Position numbers and translations under genes: made by a program. Shown piece by piece: positions 16,997 through 26,417 of a stretch of DNA of 64,000 bases. The stretch comes from an uncultured Methanomassiliicoccus sp. (GTDB lineage Archaea > Thermoplasmatota > Thermoplasmata > Methanomassiliicoccales > Methanomassiliicoccaceae), in the NCBI GenBank assembly GCA_905202485.1, contig CAJKRY010000006.1, positions 49,943 through 113,942 on the forward strand. The letters run 5' to 3'. The first letter of the stretch is position 1; every line of letters starts with the position of its first letter. A model generated the notes under the pieces. That model was not told the origin of the DNA. It made no database searches and was given only the letters and a program-made list of their open reading frames with translations.

Positions 16997-17022
16997 GCTC
17001 CTCCGGGAGCATTTATATGTTT
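16997..17022 (+). terminator. hairpin and T-run after the prefoldin gene
   Basis: A GCTCC/GGAGC stem with a four-base loop is followed by a T-rich stretch with a run of six T. It lies 10 bases after the pfdB stop and probably ends the exosome operon transcript. The TTTATATG in the tail could also serve as a TATA box for the next gene. Confidence 0.55.
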
Positions 17023-17066
17023 TTTAGTTAAATAAGTAATAATATCCGTTTAGCATACTTCTATTG

Positions 17067-18035
17067 ATGATTGATAAGATTGCTACAAAACTCAGCAGCG
17101 GTAAAAAAATAGTTTTGATGCATGGCAATGCAGACCCTGATGCCCTAGGATCTGCTTATGCCATTTCACAATGTTTTCCAGATGCATACGTAGGAGCGCC
17201 TGGAGGAATGGACAGAGTGGCCAAAGCGGTTGCTGACAAGCTTTCGATAGAAGTTATTGATAATCCAGACATTGCAGAATATGATTACGCAGTCATAGTG
17301 GATTGTTCTTCACGGGATCAGGTAAGCGCTGACCTGTCCGAAATCGAGTGTGTAGCAATTGATCATCATGCAGTCAGCGGAGACTGGAACGAATGTTTGT
17401 CGCTCTGTGATGAAAACAGAAAAAGCTGCGCTGAGGTTATCATAGATATTCTTAAACATGTTGATTTTAAAATAGATGAAAAAACAGGCCTGGCACTTGC
17501 GGCGGGAATGGTGACGGACAGCGGACATTTCAAATTTGCTGATTCGATGATGATGAGAAGCTTCGCAGATCTGCTGGATGAAGCTAAAATTGAGATGAAA
17601 GATGTTATCAGCCTCACAGACCTTAAGCAGGATGTTTCTGAACGCGTATCCCAGCTGAAAGGAGTGCAGAATATGAAGTTTGAGAGAATCGGAGATTACA
17701 TAGCCGCCGTATCGCAGAGAAGTTCTCATGAAGGTTCTGTCTGCAAAGCCATGATTAATGTAGGGGCAGATGTGGCGTTTGTAGGTTCTCAAAGAAAAGA
17801 TGAATTCAGGATAAGTGCCAGAGCCAAACAGGATCTGGTTCAGAAAGGATTCCACCTGGGCAAAATTCTCAATGATGTCACTGATGAAACCAACGGAGTA
17901 GGCGGAGGGCATGCTGGGGCTGCCGGTCTTACCGGAAAGGGAGATGTAGAAGCTCATTTGAATATCTGCATGAGCAGATCTCTGGATTTTTTCAGGTTTA
18001 TAATGTCTGAAGGAGAGAACAAGTGTAAAAGATAA
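17067..18035 (+). CDS. DHH family phosphoesterase
   Basis: This 322-residue protein has the DHH-family metal motifs in order: HGNADPDALGS (near residue 20), VDCSSRD (near 93), AIDHHAV (the DHH signature, near 112) and TDSGHFKF (near 155). A DHHA1-type C-terminal domain ends with the glycine-rich NGVGGGHAGAAGL motif that binds the substrate. Relatives include NrnA-type oligoribonucleases and pApA/pAp phosphatases; which activity applies here is not visible. An in-frame TTG precedes ATG 17067. The downstream phosphoribosyltransferase gene is close and on the same strand. Confidence 0.88.
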   Translation: MIDKIATKLSSGKKIVLMHGNADPDALGSAYAISQCFPDAYVGAPGGMDRVAKAVADKLSIEVIDNPDIAEYDYAVIVDCSSRDQVSADLSEIECVAIDHHAVSGDWNECLSLCDENRKSCAEVIIDILKHVDFKIDEKTGLALAAGMVTDSGHFKFADSMMMRSFADLLDEAKIEMKDVISLTDLKQDVSERVSQLKGVQNMKFERIGDYIAAVSQRSSHEGSVCKAMINVGADVAFVGSQRKDEFRISARAKQDLVQKGFHLGKILNDVTDETNGVGGGHAGAAGLTGKGDVEAHLNICMSRSLDFFRFIMSEGENKCKR

Positions 18036-18067
18036 TATTGTACATATTCAATAAAGCAGGGACATAT

Positions 18068-18727
18068 ATGGCAGACGTTGAGAGCTTTAAATGCAAACTG
18101 GTAACGTATGATGAAATTACCGAATGGTGCGCTGATGTGGCTGATAAAGTCAGAGAGGCAGACTACAAACCCGAAGTAATCGTCGGTTTGACCCGCGGTG
18201 GATGGGTGCCGGCCAGGATTCTCTGTGATGAACTTCTTGTAAAAAAGCTGTATGCAGTAAAAACAGAGCATTGGGGAGTTACGGCCAATCCGGATGGAAA
18301 TGCTCTGCTTACCCAGGAACTGATAACTGACGTCTCAGGAGAAAAAGTTCTGGTTATTGACGACATAACTGATACCGGTGCATCTCTGAAGCTGGCTGTG
18401 GATCATATTAGACAGAAAAAACCTGCAGAAGTCATGAGCGCCGCTCTGATACATATCGAACACTCTGAATATGTACCAGATGTATATTCTTACAATATTT
18501 CTGGAAAAGACTGGACGTGGTTTATATTCCCCTGGAATGTGCATGAAGACATGAGAAGTATTCTGCCTAAGACTCTGTATGAACCGAAAAACAAGAAAGA
18601 CATCCAGAGTGCTTTTGCAGACCAGTTCCAGATAGAACCGTCTGATAAGCTGATCTCTAAAACCCTGCACGACTTAGAGTGCGTGGGAAAAGTCAAAGAA
18701 GACAAGGGACTGTGGGAACTGCAGTAA
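18068..18727 (+). CDS. phosphoribosyltransferase (purine salvage type)
   Basis: A type I phosphoribosyltransferase of 219 residues. The PRPP-binding loop is VLVIDDITDTGAS, and the RGGW motif near residue 42 (IVGLTRGGWVPA) fits xanthine/hypoxanthine-type enzymes and their archaeal relatives. The C-terminal 50 residues form an extra helical segment not needed for catalysis. The in-frame ATG at 18038 is upstream, but ATG 18068 has a CAGGGA box and starts the conserved domain. Its stop is adjacent to the convergent nuclease gene, with no space between them. The exact base substrate is unresolved. Confidence 0.85.
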   Translation: MADVESFKCKLVTYDEITEWCADVADKVREADYKPEVIVGLTRGGWVPARILCDELLVKKLYAVKTEHWGVTANPDGNALLTQELITDVSGEKVLVIDDITDTGASLKLAVDHIRQKKPAEVMSAALIHIEHSEYVPDVYSYNISGKDWTWFIFPWNVHEDMRSILPKTLYEPKNKKDIQSAFADQFQIEPSDKLISKTLHDLECVGKVKEDKGLWELQ

Positions 18728-19696
18728 TCAGAAGTCAAATATGCTGCACTGCCCCCTGACCAGCGGACGGGCGTCTATTCCCAGCCTGTTGCGGATTTCC
18801 ATTGCGAGCTCTGTGGCAAATCCGTGATGGGTCAGCACCAGCGAAGGCTTGCAGCCCTCTGCAAACTTAATCAGCTCGTCAAAGCCTGCATGGTCTGAAA
18901 GAGGAAATGCTTCGTTGACTCCTGCCATATATTTGTAAGAAGGATTTACAGCCCAGCCTGAAACAGCTGCAGTCTGCATATTGGGCCTCCTCCAAGGGGC
19001 TTCCATTGATTTCTTTCTAGAGTAAGGTCTAGAAATTAATACAAATGGTTCCTGCAGATTTTCTTCTTCAGAGTACTTTCTGAATGACAGTTCCGGACAA
19101 GCAGAAGAAGTTGCCTTGGAGACTGAATCGTCAAGCAGAGGATCCAGATCCGATAATATTCTCAAAAGGTCCTGTGATTTACCAAAGGGATACGAGTAAA
19201 GCGCCACTGATTTGTCCTGAGCAAGATTGTCCTCCACCCAGTCATGTATGACTGCCCCCATTTCTTCCTGGGGAGGAAAAACATATTCCGGCTTTCCGAA
19301 TGTGGATTCCATGATCAAAATATCAGTTTTATGCGGTTTGGCTCCCTCGACTCCAAACCTGTCTTTTGTAGAAAAATCACCTGTGTACAATATTGTTTCA
19401 CCGTCAATGTTCAGCCTGAACATGGATGACCCTGCCATGTGACCGGCATTAAACATCTCAAGATTAGAATCAGATTTTAGTGAAATTTTGTGCTTAGTGC
19501 ATTCATTGATGCACCTCAGAGTTGTTTCCGAACATACTGCCTCCCCTTTGCTGATTTTTCTTGGCAGATGGTCTGAATGTGCGTGGGAAATGCAGTGCGT
19601 TCCCTCAGATTCAAAAAATTGAGCGTCGAAAAGATATCTGCTGGCTCCTGAAACTTCGACACCGTTCGATAAGACAATCTGAGACTTTTTACCCAT
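18728..19696 (-). CDS. metallo-beta-lactamase fold nuclease (beta-CASP/Snm1-like)
   Basis: A 322-residue metallo-beta-lactamase protein with the HAHSDH metal motif (near residue 37), the FNAGHMAGSSMF histidine, TGDFS (near 110), and later the SDHAGFDEL and LTHHGFA segments. These correspond to the beta-CASP nuclease pattern of the archaeal exonuclease/Artemis-like group, which processes RNA or DNA ends. It may be close to the proteins annotated as mRNA 3'-end processing factors. A KH domain, as found in aCPSF1, is absent. It converges on the phosphoribosyltransferase gene. Confidence 0.82.
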   Translation of the reverse strand: MGKKSQIVLSNGVEVSGASRYLFDAQFFESEGTHCISHAHSDHLPRKISKGEAVCSETTLRCINECTKHKISLKSDSNLEMFNAGHMAGSSMFRLNIDGETILYTGDFSTKDRFGVEGAKPHKTDILIMESTFGKPEYVFPPQEEMGAVIHDWVEDNLAQDKSVALYSYPFGKSQDLLRILSDLDPLLDDSVSKATSSACPELSFRKYSEEENLQEPFVLISRPYSRKKSMEAPWRRPNMQTAAVSGWAVNPSYKYMAGVNEAFPLSDHAGFDELIKFAEGCKPSLVLTHHGFATELAMEIRNRLGIDARPLVRGQCSIFDF

Positions 19697-19756
19697 TCTT
19701 GGCTTTCATGCACAGATGTGTATTAATAAAATGTGTCTAAAATTCAATTTCAGCAA

Positions 19757-20233
19757 TCAGTTCAGCTGCATGACATAGTCATCCATGATGAATCCGCTGC
19801 CGATATCCGCCTTTTGTTCTCTGATTTTAACAAATCCCATTTTTTCATATGCATTGATGGCACGGAAATTGCCACGGTTTACTGTCAATGTGATCGGCTT
19901 CCCGATTTCCGCAATTCTGCTGACTGCCTCGGAAGCTATTCCTTTACCGCGGAACCTGTCAATCACATAAATCTTACTGAGGAATATTCCACCTGCGTCT
20001 TTCCTTATGCCAGCGTAACCAGCAGTTTCCCCCTCATAGACTAGGAAATAGTACTCATAGCCATTCTGCATCTGTTCGGTTATCGCTTTTACAGACTGAA
20101 ACTTCTCCAGCATATATTCAATCTGCTCACTGGAGATCATTCCTGGAAAGCATTCTCTCCAGACCTGATAGGCTATGGAAGACAGTTCTTCAATCTTATC
20201 CGCAGTTACTTTTTCTAGAGATATTTTAGACAC
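19757..20233 (-). CDS. GNAT family N-acetyltransferase
   Basis: A 158-residue single GNAT domain. The acetyl-CoA binding region is visible as SKIYVIDRFRGKGIASEAV (the R-x-x-G-x-G/A loop). The C-terminal NRGNFRAINAYEKMGFVKI is the classic motif B. The acceptor cannot be predicted. The start codon appears to be GTG at 20233. It is the gene downstream of the hpt-like gene on the same strand with a 31-base gap, so cotranscription is possible. Confidence 0.88.
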   Translation of the reverse strand: MSKISLEKVTADKIEELSSIAYQVWRECFPGMISSEQIEYMLEKFQSVKAITEQMQNGYEYYFLVYEGETAGYAGIRKDAGGIFLSKIYVIDRFRGKGIASEAVSRIAEIGKPITLTVNRGNFRAINAYEKMGFVKIREQKADIGSGFIMDDYVMQLN

Positions 20234-20264
20234 AGTCTGCCGTATAATATTGAAATTTTTAAGA

Positions 20265-20825
20265 TTATTGCTGGATTGAGAAACTTATTTTGTCATCCAC
20301 AACCTCAACATTCACAAGACTGTCAATGCTGATGCCGAGATCCTGCGAAGCTTTCTCTGCACCCCGATTTTTATTGAATAAGACTATGACGCCTTTTACC
20401 TGGACCCCGATTGATTTTAAAACAGGAATTATTGCACGCATTGTCCCGCCGGTAGAGATTATATCATCAATAACTACAACATCATCTCCGCTTGAAGCTC
20501 CGTTGATATACATCATGCTTTGAGAATAACCAGTACACTGTTTTATGCAGAGCTCTCCCGGAATACCGTAAGACCTCTTCCTGATTATGCTGTAAGGAAT
20601 TGATGTCTTCATAGACACTGCCGTGGCAAGCGGGATACCCATGGCCTCCGGAGAGAGTATCAGGCTGCACGAAGGCATTTTTTTCACAATTTCATCTGCA
20701 ACTTCATTTAACAGCTCCGCGCTTATGTTCGGAATTCCGTCTGCCAGCGGGTGGATAAAATAGCTGTATTCCCCTTTTTTGATTATCTGTACGTCGGCGA
20801 GGCTTTCTTTCAGCTTAGCTAGCAT
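20265..20825 (-). CDS. hpt: hypoxanthine/adenine phosphoribosyltransferase, archaeal type
   Basis: A 186-residue purine phosphoribosyltransferase. It has VVVIDDIISTGGTM as the PRPP loop, ILSPEAMGIPLATAVS in place of the usual PPi loop, and IIRKRSYGIPGE as the flexible loop. The arrangement matches archaeal Hpt/Apt-like enzymes that salvage free purine bases. The ATG at 20825 is clear. The gene is divergent from the next small gene, and their shared promoter is in the 74-base gap. Confidence 0.85.
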   Translation of the reverse strand: MLAKLKESLADVQIIKKGEYSYFIHPLADGIPNISAELLNEVADEIVKKMPSCSLILSPEAMGIPLATAVSMKTSIPYSIIRKRSYGIPGELCIKQCTGYSQSMMYINGASSGDDVVVIDDIISTGGTMRAIIPVLKSIGVQVKGVIVLFNKNRGAEKASQDLGISIDSLVNVEVVDDKISFSIQQ

Positions 20826-20899
20826 AAAATGGTAAGTGCATTTTATAGATTAATCACTACGCTTAAGTGGTTTGATAGCTTAATTGAAATCAGATTACT

Positions 20900-21256
20900 A
20901 TGGATATCGTTGAAGAAATCATAGAGACCCGCTTGGCACTCTTGAAGAAAAACAATCCCAGCCTCATAATTGATAGCGACTGCATGGACACTGAAGATGG
21001 TATGAGGGGTTTAATCAGGATTATCGAACCATCAAGTGAAGAGATCGTTGCTTTTGAATTCATAGAGCCGGAAGGGTGCTGGTATGATGAGGTTACGATC
21101 GAAGAATATGGGGAAACTGCTGAAGACTACGATGTTACTATCATTGTTCCAGACGAAGAAAAGAGAGATGCATCTCTGACCATTGAAGCTGCATTAAACA
21201 GGCCTCTGAGGGTCCAGGGATATAACGAAAAAGGCAAGTTAGATTATTCAAATTGA
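20900..21256 (+). CDS. acidic protein of unknown function
   Basis: This 118-residue protein is not recognised. It is strongly acidic (more than 25 percent Asp and Glu) with predicted alternating strands, for example GLIRIIEP, IVAFEFIEPEG and YDVTIIVPDEE. It has two Cys (near residues 32 and 64) and no membrane segment. It stands between divergent hpt and the MFS gene; the 56-base gap to MFS leaves operon membership open. The codon use and sustained frame support a real gene. Confidence 0.6.
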   Translation: MDIVEEIIETRLALLKKNNPSLIIDSDCMDTEDGMRGLIRIIEPSSEEIVAFEFIEPEGCWYDEVTIEEYGETAEDYDVTIIVPDEEKRDASLTIEAALNRPLRVQGYNEKGKLDYSN

Positions 21257-21312
21257 ATTTTATTAAATTTTGAGCGGGTATGGCATATCAACCTACATCT
21301 CACTTGAATTGA

Positions 21313-22494
21313 TTGTTGAATAGCCGCCTGATGCTCATATATCTCACGTCATTTGTAAGCCCTTTCAGCACAAATGCCGTCCTGGCCCTGGTTCCTGATC
21401 TGAAAGGAGCGTTCGACGCCACAGCCCCGCAGATTCTGGCTTCTGTAACGGCTTATATGATTCCATACGCACTGCTGATGCTGATAAGCGGCGCTACTTC
21501 AGATTCATATGGAAGACGGCAGATAGCAACTGCTGGACTGGGGATATTTGCGGCTGGAAGCGCCGTAATTGTATTCAGTCCAGATCTGAGCGTCTTCCTT
21601 GCGGGCCGGGCTGTGCAGGGAGCCGGCTTTGCTCTTGTACAACCGATACTACAGGCAATGCTGGGTGACATTGTTCCTCATGAAGAGCTGGGAAAAGCAA
21701 TGGGATACTCAAACGGCGCCAGTGCAGCTGGTGTAGCTTCCGGTCCGCTTGTAGCAGGAGTTCTTGCATTGGTAGATTGGCGCGGTGTATTCGTATTTAC
21801 AGGAATATACGCATTGGCAGCACTCTTTCTATTTTTAAAGCTCTTTGAAGACGACCGCGTGACAGAACGCCCTGAAGAAGGAATCGCCACAGTATTGAAG
21901 AAAGGAGCCAAATCCAAAGGAATAATCTCGTTATGCATTGCTGGATTTCTTACGTTTTTATCATACATTGGAATGATGTCCTTTGTTTCTGACCTACTCT
22001 CACTTCCGCCCCTCAAGCTTGATGAGAGTTATATCGGAATCGTGCTGGGGATAGCCGGCTTATCCGGCGTTGCCATAAGTCCATTCAGCGGCAGAATCAG
22101 CGATAAGTTCGGCAGATTCTTCGGTTCTGCAATGGGATTTTCTATCATGATTGCAGCTCTGATATTGATTACTCTGTCATCCAGCATAGTTGAGTACATT
22201 ATCACACTTTCACTGCTGAGAATCGGCACATCTTTTTCTTGGTCTTCGATGTTAGCTACATCAGTGGAGATTTCTCCCCGATACAAAGGAGCGGTTTCAT
22301 CCATATTCAATACTGTAAGGTACAGCGGATATGCCTTAGCGCCGGTAGCATTCACCCCCCTATACAATTCTATAGATGTGAAAGCAATCGGTTATGCCGG
22401 AGCGATCGGAACAGCCGGGGCATTTATCTGCATCGCTGTAGCACGTTCGATATTGAATAAAGAAGAAGGAAAAAAGTTCAGATTAACAAGATGA
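21313..22494 (+). CDS. MFS transporter, drug:H+ antiporter-like
   Basis: A 393-residue protein with 12 predicted transmembrane helices and the MFS motif region SGATSDSYGRRQIATAG between helices 2 and 3. The second half repeats it as SGRISDKFGRFFGS. The motif C-like GYSNGASAAGVASGPLVAG in helix 5 points to an exporter (DHA1/Bcr-CflA-like). The start may be TTG 21313 or 21316, or ATG 21331; TTG is kept because the residues before ATG 21331 resemble the N-terminus of related proteins. It overlaps the next gene by an ATGA junction, so the two are coupled. Confidence 0.88.
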   Translation: MLNSRLMLIYLTSFVSPFSTNAVLALVPDLKGAFDATAPQILASVTAYMIPYALLMLISGATSDSYGRRQIATAGLGIFAAGSAVIVFSPDLSVFLAGRAVQGAGFALVQPILQAMLGDIVPHEELGKAMGYSNGASAAGVASGPLVAGVLALVDWRGVFVFTGIYALAALFLFLKLFEDDRVTERPEEGIATVLKKGAKSKGIISLCIAGFLTFLSYIGMMSFVSDLLSLPPLKLDESYIGIVLGIAGLSGVAISPFSGRISDKFGRFFGSAMGFSIMIAALILITLSSSIVEYIITLSLLRIGTSFSWSSMLATSVEISPRYKGAVSSIFNTVRYSGYALAPVAFTPLYNSIDVKAIGYAGAIGTAGAFICIAVARSILNKEEGKKFRLTR

Positions 22495-22868
22495 AAAGTT
22501 ATAACTTCCCAGATCGAGATACGTATGCGATAAAAATGACCTCCACCGTTACTGCCAATATGAATGTCTGTGATAAGAAGACTAAAGTAACAGCCTCACT
22601 GAATGATGCAGGAGAGATTGAACTGTCGTTTGAGACTGACTGTGCAAACGTCAAAAAATATATAGACGGTTTTGATAAAATCAGCGTAGATGATGTTACA
22701 ACCCTTACCAACAGTGCAGTCATGGACCCTAAGAGAAGAGAACACTGCTCAGCAACATGTCTTGTGCCGTCTGCAATTATACATGCTGCCTGGCTTGAAC
22801 TCGGAATGTTGTCGAAATCAAGGACTCAGAACGTTGGATCAGTGAGCATAACATTTGAAAAAGAATGA
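22491..22868 (+). CDS. conserved small protein with three to four Cys, function unknown
   Basis: A 125-residue protein, translationally coupled to the MFS gene through an ATGA overlap. Cys residues occur near 27, 48, 84 and 88, the last two in a HCSATCLVP motif. That motif could bind a metal, cofactor or cluster. Similar small proteins with this motif are found in methanogens, but I do not recognise a function. No signal peptide or membrane helix is visible. Confidence 0.65.
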   Translation: MKSYNFPDRDTYAIKMTSTVTANMNVCDKKTKVTASLNDAGEIELSFETDCANVKKYIDGFDKISVDDVTTLTNSAVMDPKRREHCSATCLVPSAIIHAAWLELGMLSKSRTQNVGSVSITFEKE

Positions 22869-22928
22869 TATGCCGGTTTCACACTCACACAATTAATACC
22901 TTACAAAAATAAAAGTTGTTGAGAAGCA

Positions 22929-24938
22929 TTACGCTTCTTCAACAAAGAACTGATTCGGCTTGCCAATGGCAGTGATTGTTAAAACAGTCTCCATCAGAAT
23001 CTTACTATCTGAGTATTCTATTCCCACTGTATATTCTCTATCGTCCTGAACGATGTTAATATCCACATTTGCTGCTCCGGATTTCAGAGCTCTGCTTTTA
23101 ACATACTCGCATCCCAGAGCTTTAGCGTCTTCCACTGCCTTGCTCCATTTTTCGTACTCATATTTTCCAAATGTTGCAAACATAGTGCAGTTGGGATCGT
23201 CAATCATTCTAGAACCAGAAACCGGTTTGATAAGTATCTCAACCTGCTCGATGACACTTCCTGTCACAGCTCCAATAGCATTGCCTACTTCAGAATATTC
23301 AGGAAGCAGCAGTTTTGCATTGAGTCTTTTAGACATCTGCGGATAGTAAGCTGAGACAGGTGCTCCTATGCCGATTATCGGCAGATTTAAGGAGATAGAA
23401 CAGCTGAAATCATCAGACATTCCGGAAATTGCTCTGCTTATCAACGATTTAGAGACCTCATCCATTTCAAATGTTCCTATGTTCTCTAAAAATAATTTTT
23501 TAAGAAGTTCCTCAGATAATTTTTCAATCACCTTTTCTTTAGCAAATAAAATAAAATCTTCAGGTTGCATATTCATTTTCAAAGCCTGATGTTTTATGCC
23601 ATATTCTGATGCTTTGCGGTCATATTCGATATAGCTTCCCTCTGCATGCAGAATGTCTGTTGGTGTCAGACCGATACGCTGGATCATTCCCAGTTCTTCC
23701 ATTTTTGATACATTGAATGCAAATGGATGAAGATTTAATGAGGCTCCGGCTTCACTTAATGAAAACGGTCCTTTGGAAATGTAATCTAAAAACTTACGGT
23801 CATTTTCAGACAGCGGAGCGTCTTTTATATCTTTTATTTTTACAAAAAATTCAATATCCTGTACGATATTATTAACGTTGATGCTTTCCAGATTAAAGAA
23901 AAAGCATTTCTTGGAGATTTCTTCTAGTCTCGGCAGCAGCTGAGGCCATTTGGTTGCTGCTATGCATAACGGCATCACTCTCAAAGGAGTTAAAGAGAGT
24001 TTGTTTCCTTTAACCACAATTCTGCTGTCTCCGCCTATACCGGAAGTGTAGATTTCAGCAGCGAGGACTCTTGTTCTCTTTCCTCCGATCATAGCACCTT
24101 CTTTTTCAAGCCTGGGCTGGCCGTTTCTCAGAATGCCTATATCTGTAGTAGTACCGCCCATGTCCATAACAATTGCGTCATTAAGGCCCGTGAGAGTCTT
24201 AGCACCAATCATGCTTGCCGCTGGTCCTGAAAGAACTGTTTCTACAGGCCTTTCTACAGCAACTTCATCATTCATGAGCGAACCGTCTCCTTTCACAATC
24301 ATCAGCGGCGCATCTATGCTGTACTCAGCCATTACACTCTTCATGGAATTAATTAATTCTTTTATAATCGGAATTAATCTTGCATTCATTACTGAAGTAA
24401 GTGTTCTTTCATTGAATCCAAGACTTGATGAAAGTTCATGGCCACACACTACGGGCAGATTCAGCATCTTCGAGGCCATTTCTTTTAGGATCAGTTCATG
24501 TTCCGGGTTTCTGACGCTGAGATAACTGGTTATGGCGATGCTGTCCACTTTGTTCTTTATAGAATTCATGAATTTCTCAGCCGACTCCACATCCAAAGGG
24601 TTAAGTTCTGCACCGCTGAGGTCGTGTCCGCCTGAAATCGTTATGCTCTCGTCTGCATTGATTGACTTGTCAAAATCCCTGCCGACAGAGATTACACCTA
24701 CGCGGCAACCTTTCCCTTCTACCACTGAGTTAGTCGCCAGAGTAGAAGAAAGAGAAACCATGCTGACTCTCTTCAATAAAGCTTTATCAAACAGCTTCAA
24801 GGAATTTCTTATGCCGATGGAAAGGTCGTCCCTCGTAGTCAGCGCCTTTGCTTTTGAAATTATCTCATTTGATTCAAGATCGATCAAAACTGCATCTGTA
24901 TATGTTCCACCTGTATCTATTCCCAGCCCAAGCTCCAT
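22929..24938 (-). CDS. hydantoinase/oxoprolinase-type ATPase in the methyltransferase locus
   Basis: A 669-residue protein of the HyuA/oxoprolinase family, an ASKHA-fold ATPase group. It has GIDTGGTYTDAVLID (phosphate 1) at the N-terminus, STLATNSVVEGKG near 75, VMDMGGTTTDIGIL (phosphate 2) near 260, and GIGAPVSAYYP near 530. HyuA proteins hydrolyse 5-oxoproline or hydantoins. However, this gene follows a corrinoid protein, a methylcobamide:CoM methyltransferase and a Cys-rich protein, with no hyuB partner. ASKHA ATPases reactivate corrinoid proteins (RamA type), so a reactivation role is an inference from context. It starts 7 bases after the Cys-rich gene stop, behind a GGTGA box. Confidence 0.82.
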   Translation of the reverse strand: MELGLGIDTGGTYTDAVLIDLESNEIISKAKALTTRDDLSIGIRNSLKLFDKALLKRVSMVSLSSTLATNSVVEGKGCRVGVISVGRDFDKSINADESITISGGHDLSGAELNPLDVESAEKFMNSIKNKVDSIAITSYLSVRNPEHELILKEMASKMLNLPVVCGHELSSSLGFNERTLTSVMNARLIPIIKELINSMKSVMAEYSIDAPLMIVKGDGSLMNDEVAVERPVETVLSGPAASMIGAKTLTGLNDAIVMDMGGTTTDIGILRNGQPRLEKEGAMIGGKRTRVLAAEIYTSGIGGDSRIVVKGNKLSLTPLRVMPLCIAATKWPQLLPRLEEISKKCFFFNLESINVNNIVQDIEFFVKIKDIKDAPLSENDRKFLDYISKGPFSLSEAGASLNLHPFAFNVSKMEELGMIQRIGLTPTDILHAEGSYIEYDRKASEYGIKHQALKMNMQPEDFILFAKEKVIEKLSEELLKKLFLENIGTFEMDEVSKSLISRAISGMSDDFSCSISLNLPIIGIGAPVSAYYPQMSKRLNAKLLLPEYSEVGNAIGAVTGSVIEQVEILIKPVSGSRMIDDPNCTMFATFGKYEYEKWSKAVEDAKALGCEYVKSRALKSGAANVDINIVQDDREYTVGIEYSDSKILMETVLTITAIGKPNQFFVEEA

Positions 24939-24944
24939 TGCGAA

Positions 24945-25262
24945 TCACCGATTGTGTATGTATCCCATATCATCATTATATTTCTTTACAATTCCTGAGA
25001 TATGCTGAGCTAGATCACGCTGCTGATAATCGCTGTATACACTGGGCATTTCTTTAATCCAAAATTCTGTATCGCACTTGGCGCATCTTACTTTAGGGCA
25101 GTCTTTATTCGCTTCTGAACATCCCTGGCATGCAAACATTCTTGCATATACTAACGAAAATTCAAAACCGCAGTACGGGCACTTGAATTTCTTAATTGAG
25201 TTAGTAGTGTTATATGAAAAACCCTTCTGCCTCATTGACTCATAGAAGCCGTTGTTCATCAT
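24945..25262 (-). CDS. Cys-rich zinc-ribbon or iron-sulfur protein
   Basis: A 105-residue protein with seven Cys in CPYCG, CQGC and CPKVRCAKC motifs. The layout allows one or two metal sites (zinc ribbon) or an iron-sulfur cluster. The rest is polar with an N-terminal MMNNG. It sits between the CoM methyltransferase and the hydantoinase-type gene, all on one strand. Its stop overlaps the region of the ribosome binding site of the latter, so the pair is coupled. I do not recognise the family. Given the context, it may act with the ATPase, for example as an electron donor or scaffold. Confidence 0.6.
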   Translation of the reverse strand: MMNNGFYESMRQKGFSYNTTNSIKKFKCPYCGFEFSLVYARMFACQGCSEANKDCPKVRCAKCDTEFWIKEMPSVYSDYQQRDLAQHISGIVKKYNDDMGYIHNR

Positions 25263-25327
25263 AGATACATCCCTGAAATATAGTGTTTAGTACTATCATA
25301 AAATAAAAAAGGTTTGGGTGAAGGCGC

Positions 25328-26416
25328 TTATATGCGTCCTTCAACTTTTGCTGTGTCGACCATTGACTTGATGTTCTCCAGCTTGCAGTTGATATCAGGA
25401 GGAATTTCACAACCGCTTGCAATGCAGTAGCTGGACTTCAGGTTGCGTTTACACAGCGCAGTTTTGACTTCCTGGCACAGATTGGTTGTGATCTTCGCTA
25501 CGTCTTCAGCGGAGGATCTGATGAAGACCTGCGGATCAACTTGACCTGCAACCAGACAATGGTCGGCATATCCTTTCTCAATAACCTGAGTTGCAGAAGG
25601 AGAGTCACTGATAAGAGGATAATAAGCCATTGAATAGATTGAAGGCTTGTATTCTTTAATCTGCGTGTCAAGATGGGGCAGATCGGCACAGTTGTGAACA
25701 CACATGGCCATACCGTTGTCTACAGTCATCTTGTTCAGTTTTGATGCGTATCTGTCGGCTTCGAATTCATGGTATTCCGCATCACCCAGACAGGCATAGT
25801 TTCCCCACAGGTAGTCCCAGCAGAGACCTTTGACACCGGTTTTTGCGAATCCTTCAATCATCTGTGCATCATAATCCGTCATGACTTCTAGCGCCTTATG
25901 GACTGCAGAAGGATTCGAGAATATGTCCATGAACATTCTTTCTGCACCGGCAGACTGAGAGAGAGCAAGAAGAGGACCTTCTATGAATCCAGCAGTTATC
26001 ACTTGGTCATTGAGTGCATCTGCAAATATTTTTGTCCCTTCGAGGAGGACGGCAGACCTTCCTTTTTTGATATCTGGGACTTCGAATTTCTCATAATCTT
26101 CAGGATCGTTCACAATGTGTTTTTCCACAAACGGCGTGTTCTGTTCATCCATTCTTACGCCTGCCCCCAGATCTCCTGCCATGACTGACAGGTCCATGAG
26201 GCCTATTGCAAAGTCAAAGTCGAAGTATTTCTGGCCCTCTATGAAAGCCTGAGCAAACAGTTTCGGGTCATTTACCCACTGCCTGTAGGTGGTTGTTCCA
26301 TCTCCGATGAGTTTTCTGCAGACGCCGCAGGCAATCGGATAAACTGTAAGCCTGTCGACTTCTTCATTTGCTAAAGCTGCTGATGCCCTCTCCAGATGAG
26401 ACATTTCAGCAGCCAT
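25328..26416 (-). CDS. methylcobamide:CoM methyltransferase (MtaA/MtbA family)
   Basis: A 362-residue uroporphyrinogen-decarboxylase-fold protein that moves the methyl group from a methylated corrinoid protein to coenzyme M. The zinc ligands of the MtaA/MtbA family are visible as VHNC (His241 and Cys243) and the later SGCEIP (Cys336). The start is set at ATG 26416, one base after the corrinoid gene stop. A longer frame exists upstream, but its sequence is antisense to the corrinoid gene region and unlikely. No in-frame UAG is present, so no pyrrolysine. The methyl donor (methanol, methylamine or methylthiol) cannot be told. Confidence 0.9.
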   Translation of the reverse strand: MAAEMSHLERASAALANEEVDRLTVYPIACGVCRKLIGDGTTTYRQWVNDPKLFAQAFIEGQKYFDFDFAIGLMDLSVMAGDLGAGVRMDEQNTPFVEKHIVNDPEDYEKFEVPDIKKGRSAVLLEGTKIFADALNDQVITAGFIEGPLLALSQSAGAERMFMDIFSNPSAVHKALEVMTDYDAQMIEGFAKTGVKGLCWDYLWGNYACLGDAEYHEFEADRYASKLNKMTVDNGMAMCVHNCADLPHLDTQIKEYKPSIYSMAYYPLISDSPSATQVIEKGYADHCLVAGQVDPQVFIRSSAEDVAKITTNLCQEVKTALCKRNLKSSYCIASGCEIPPDINCKLENIKSMVDTAKVEGRI

Positions 26417-26417
26417 C

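Noticed and set aside
25328..26416. Search for an in-frame UAG pyrrolysine codon in the methyltransferase gene.
   Set aside because: The gene is of the CoM methyltransferase (MtaA/MtbA) family, which does not carry pyrrolysine, and its frame has no internal UAG.
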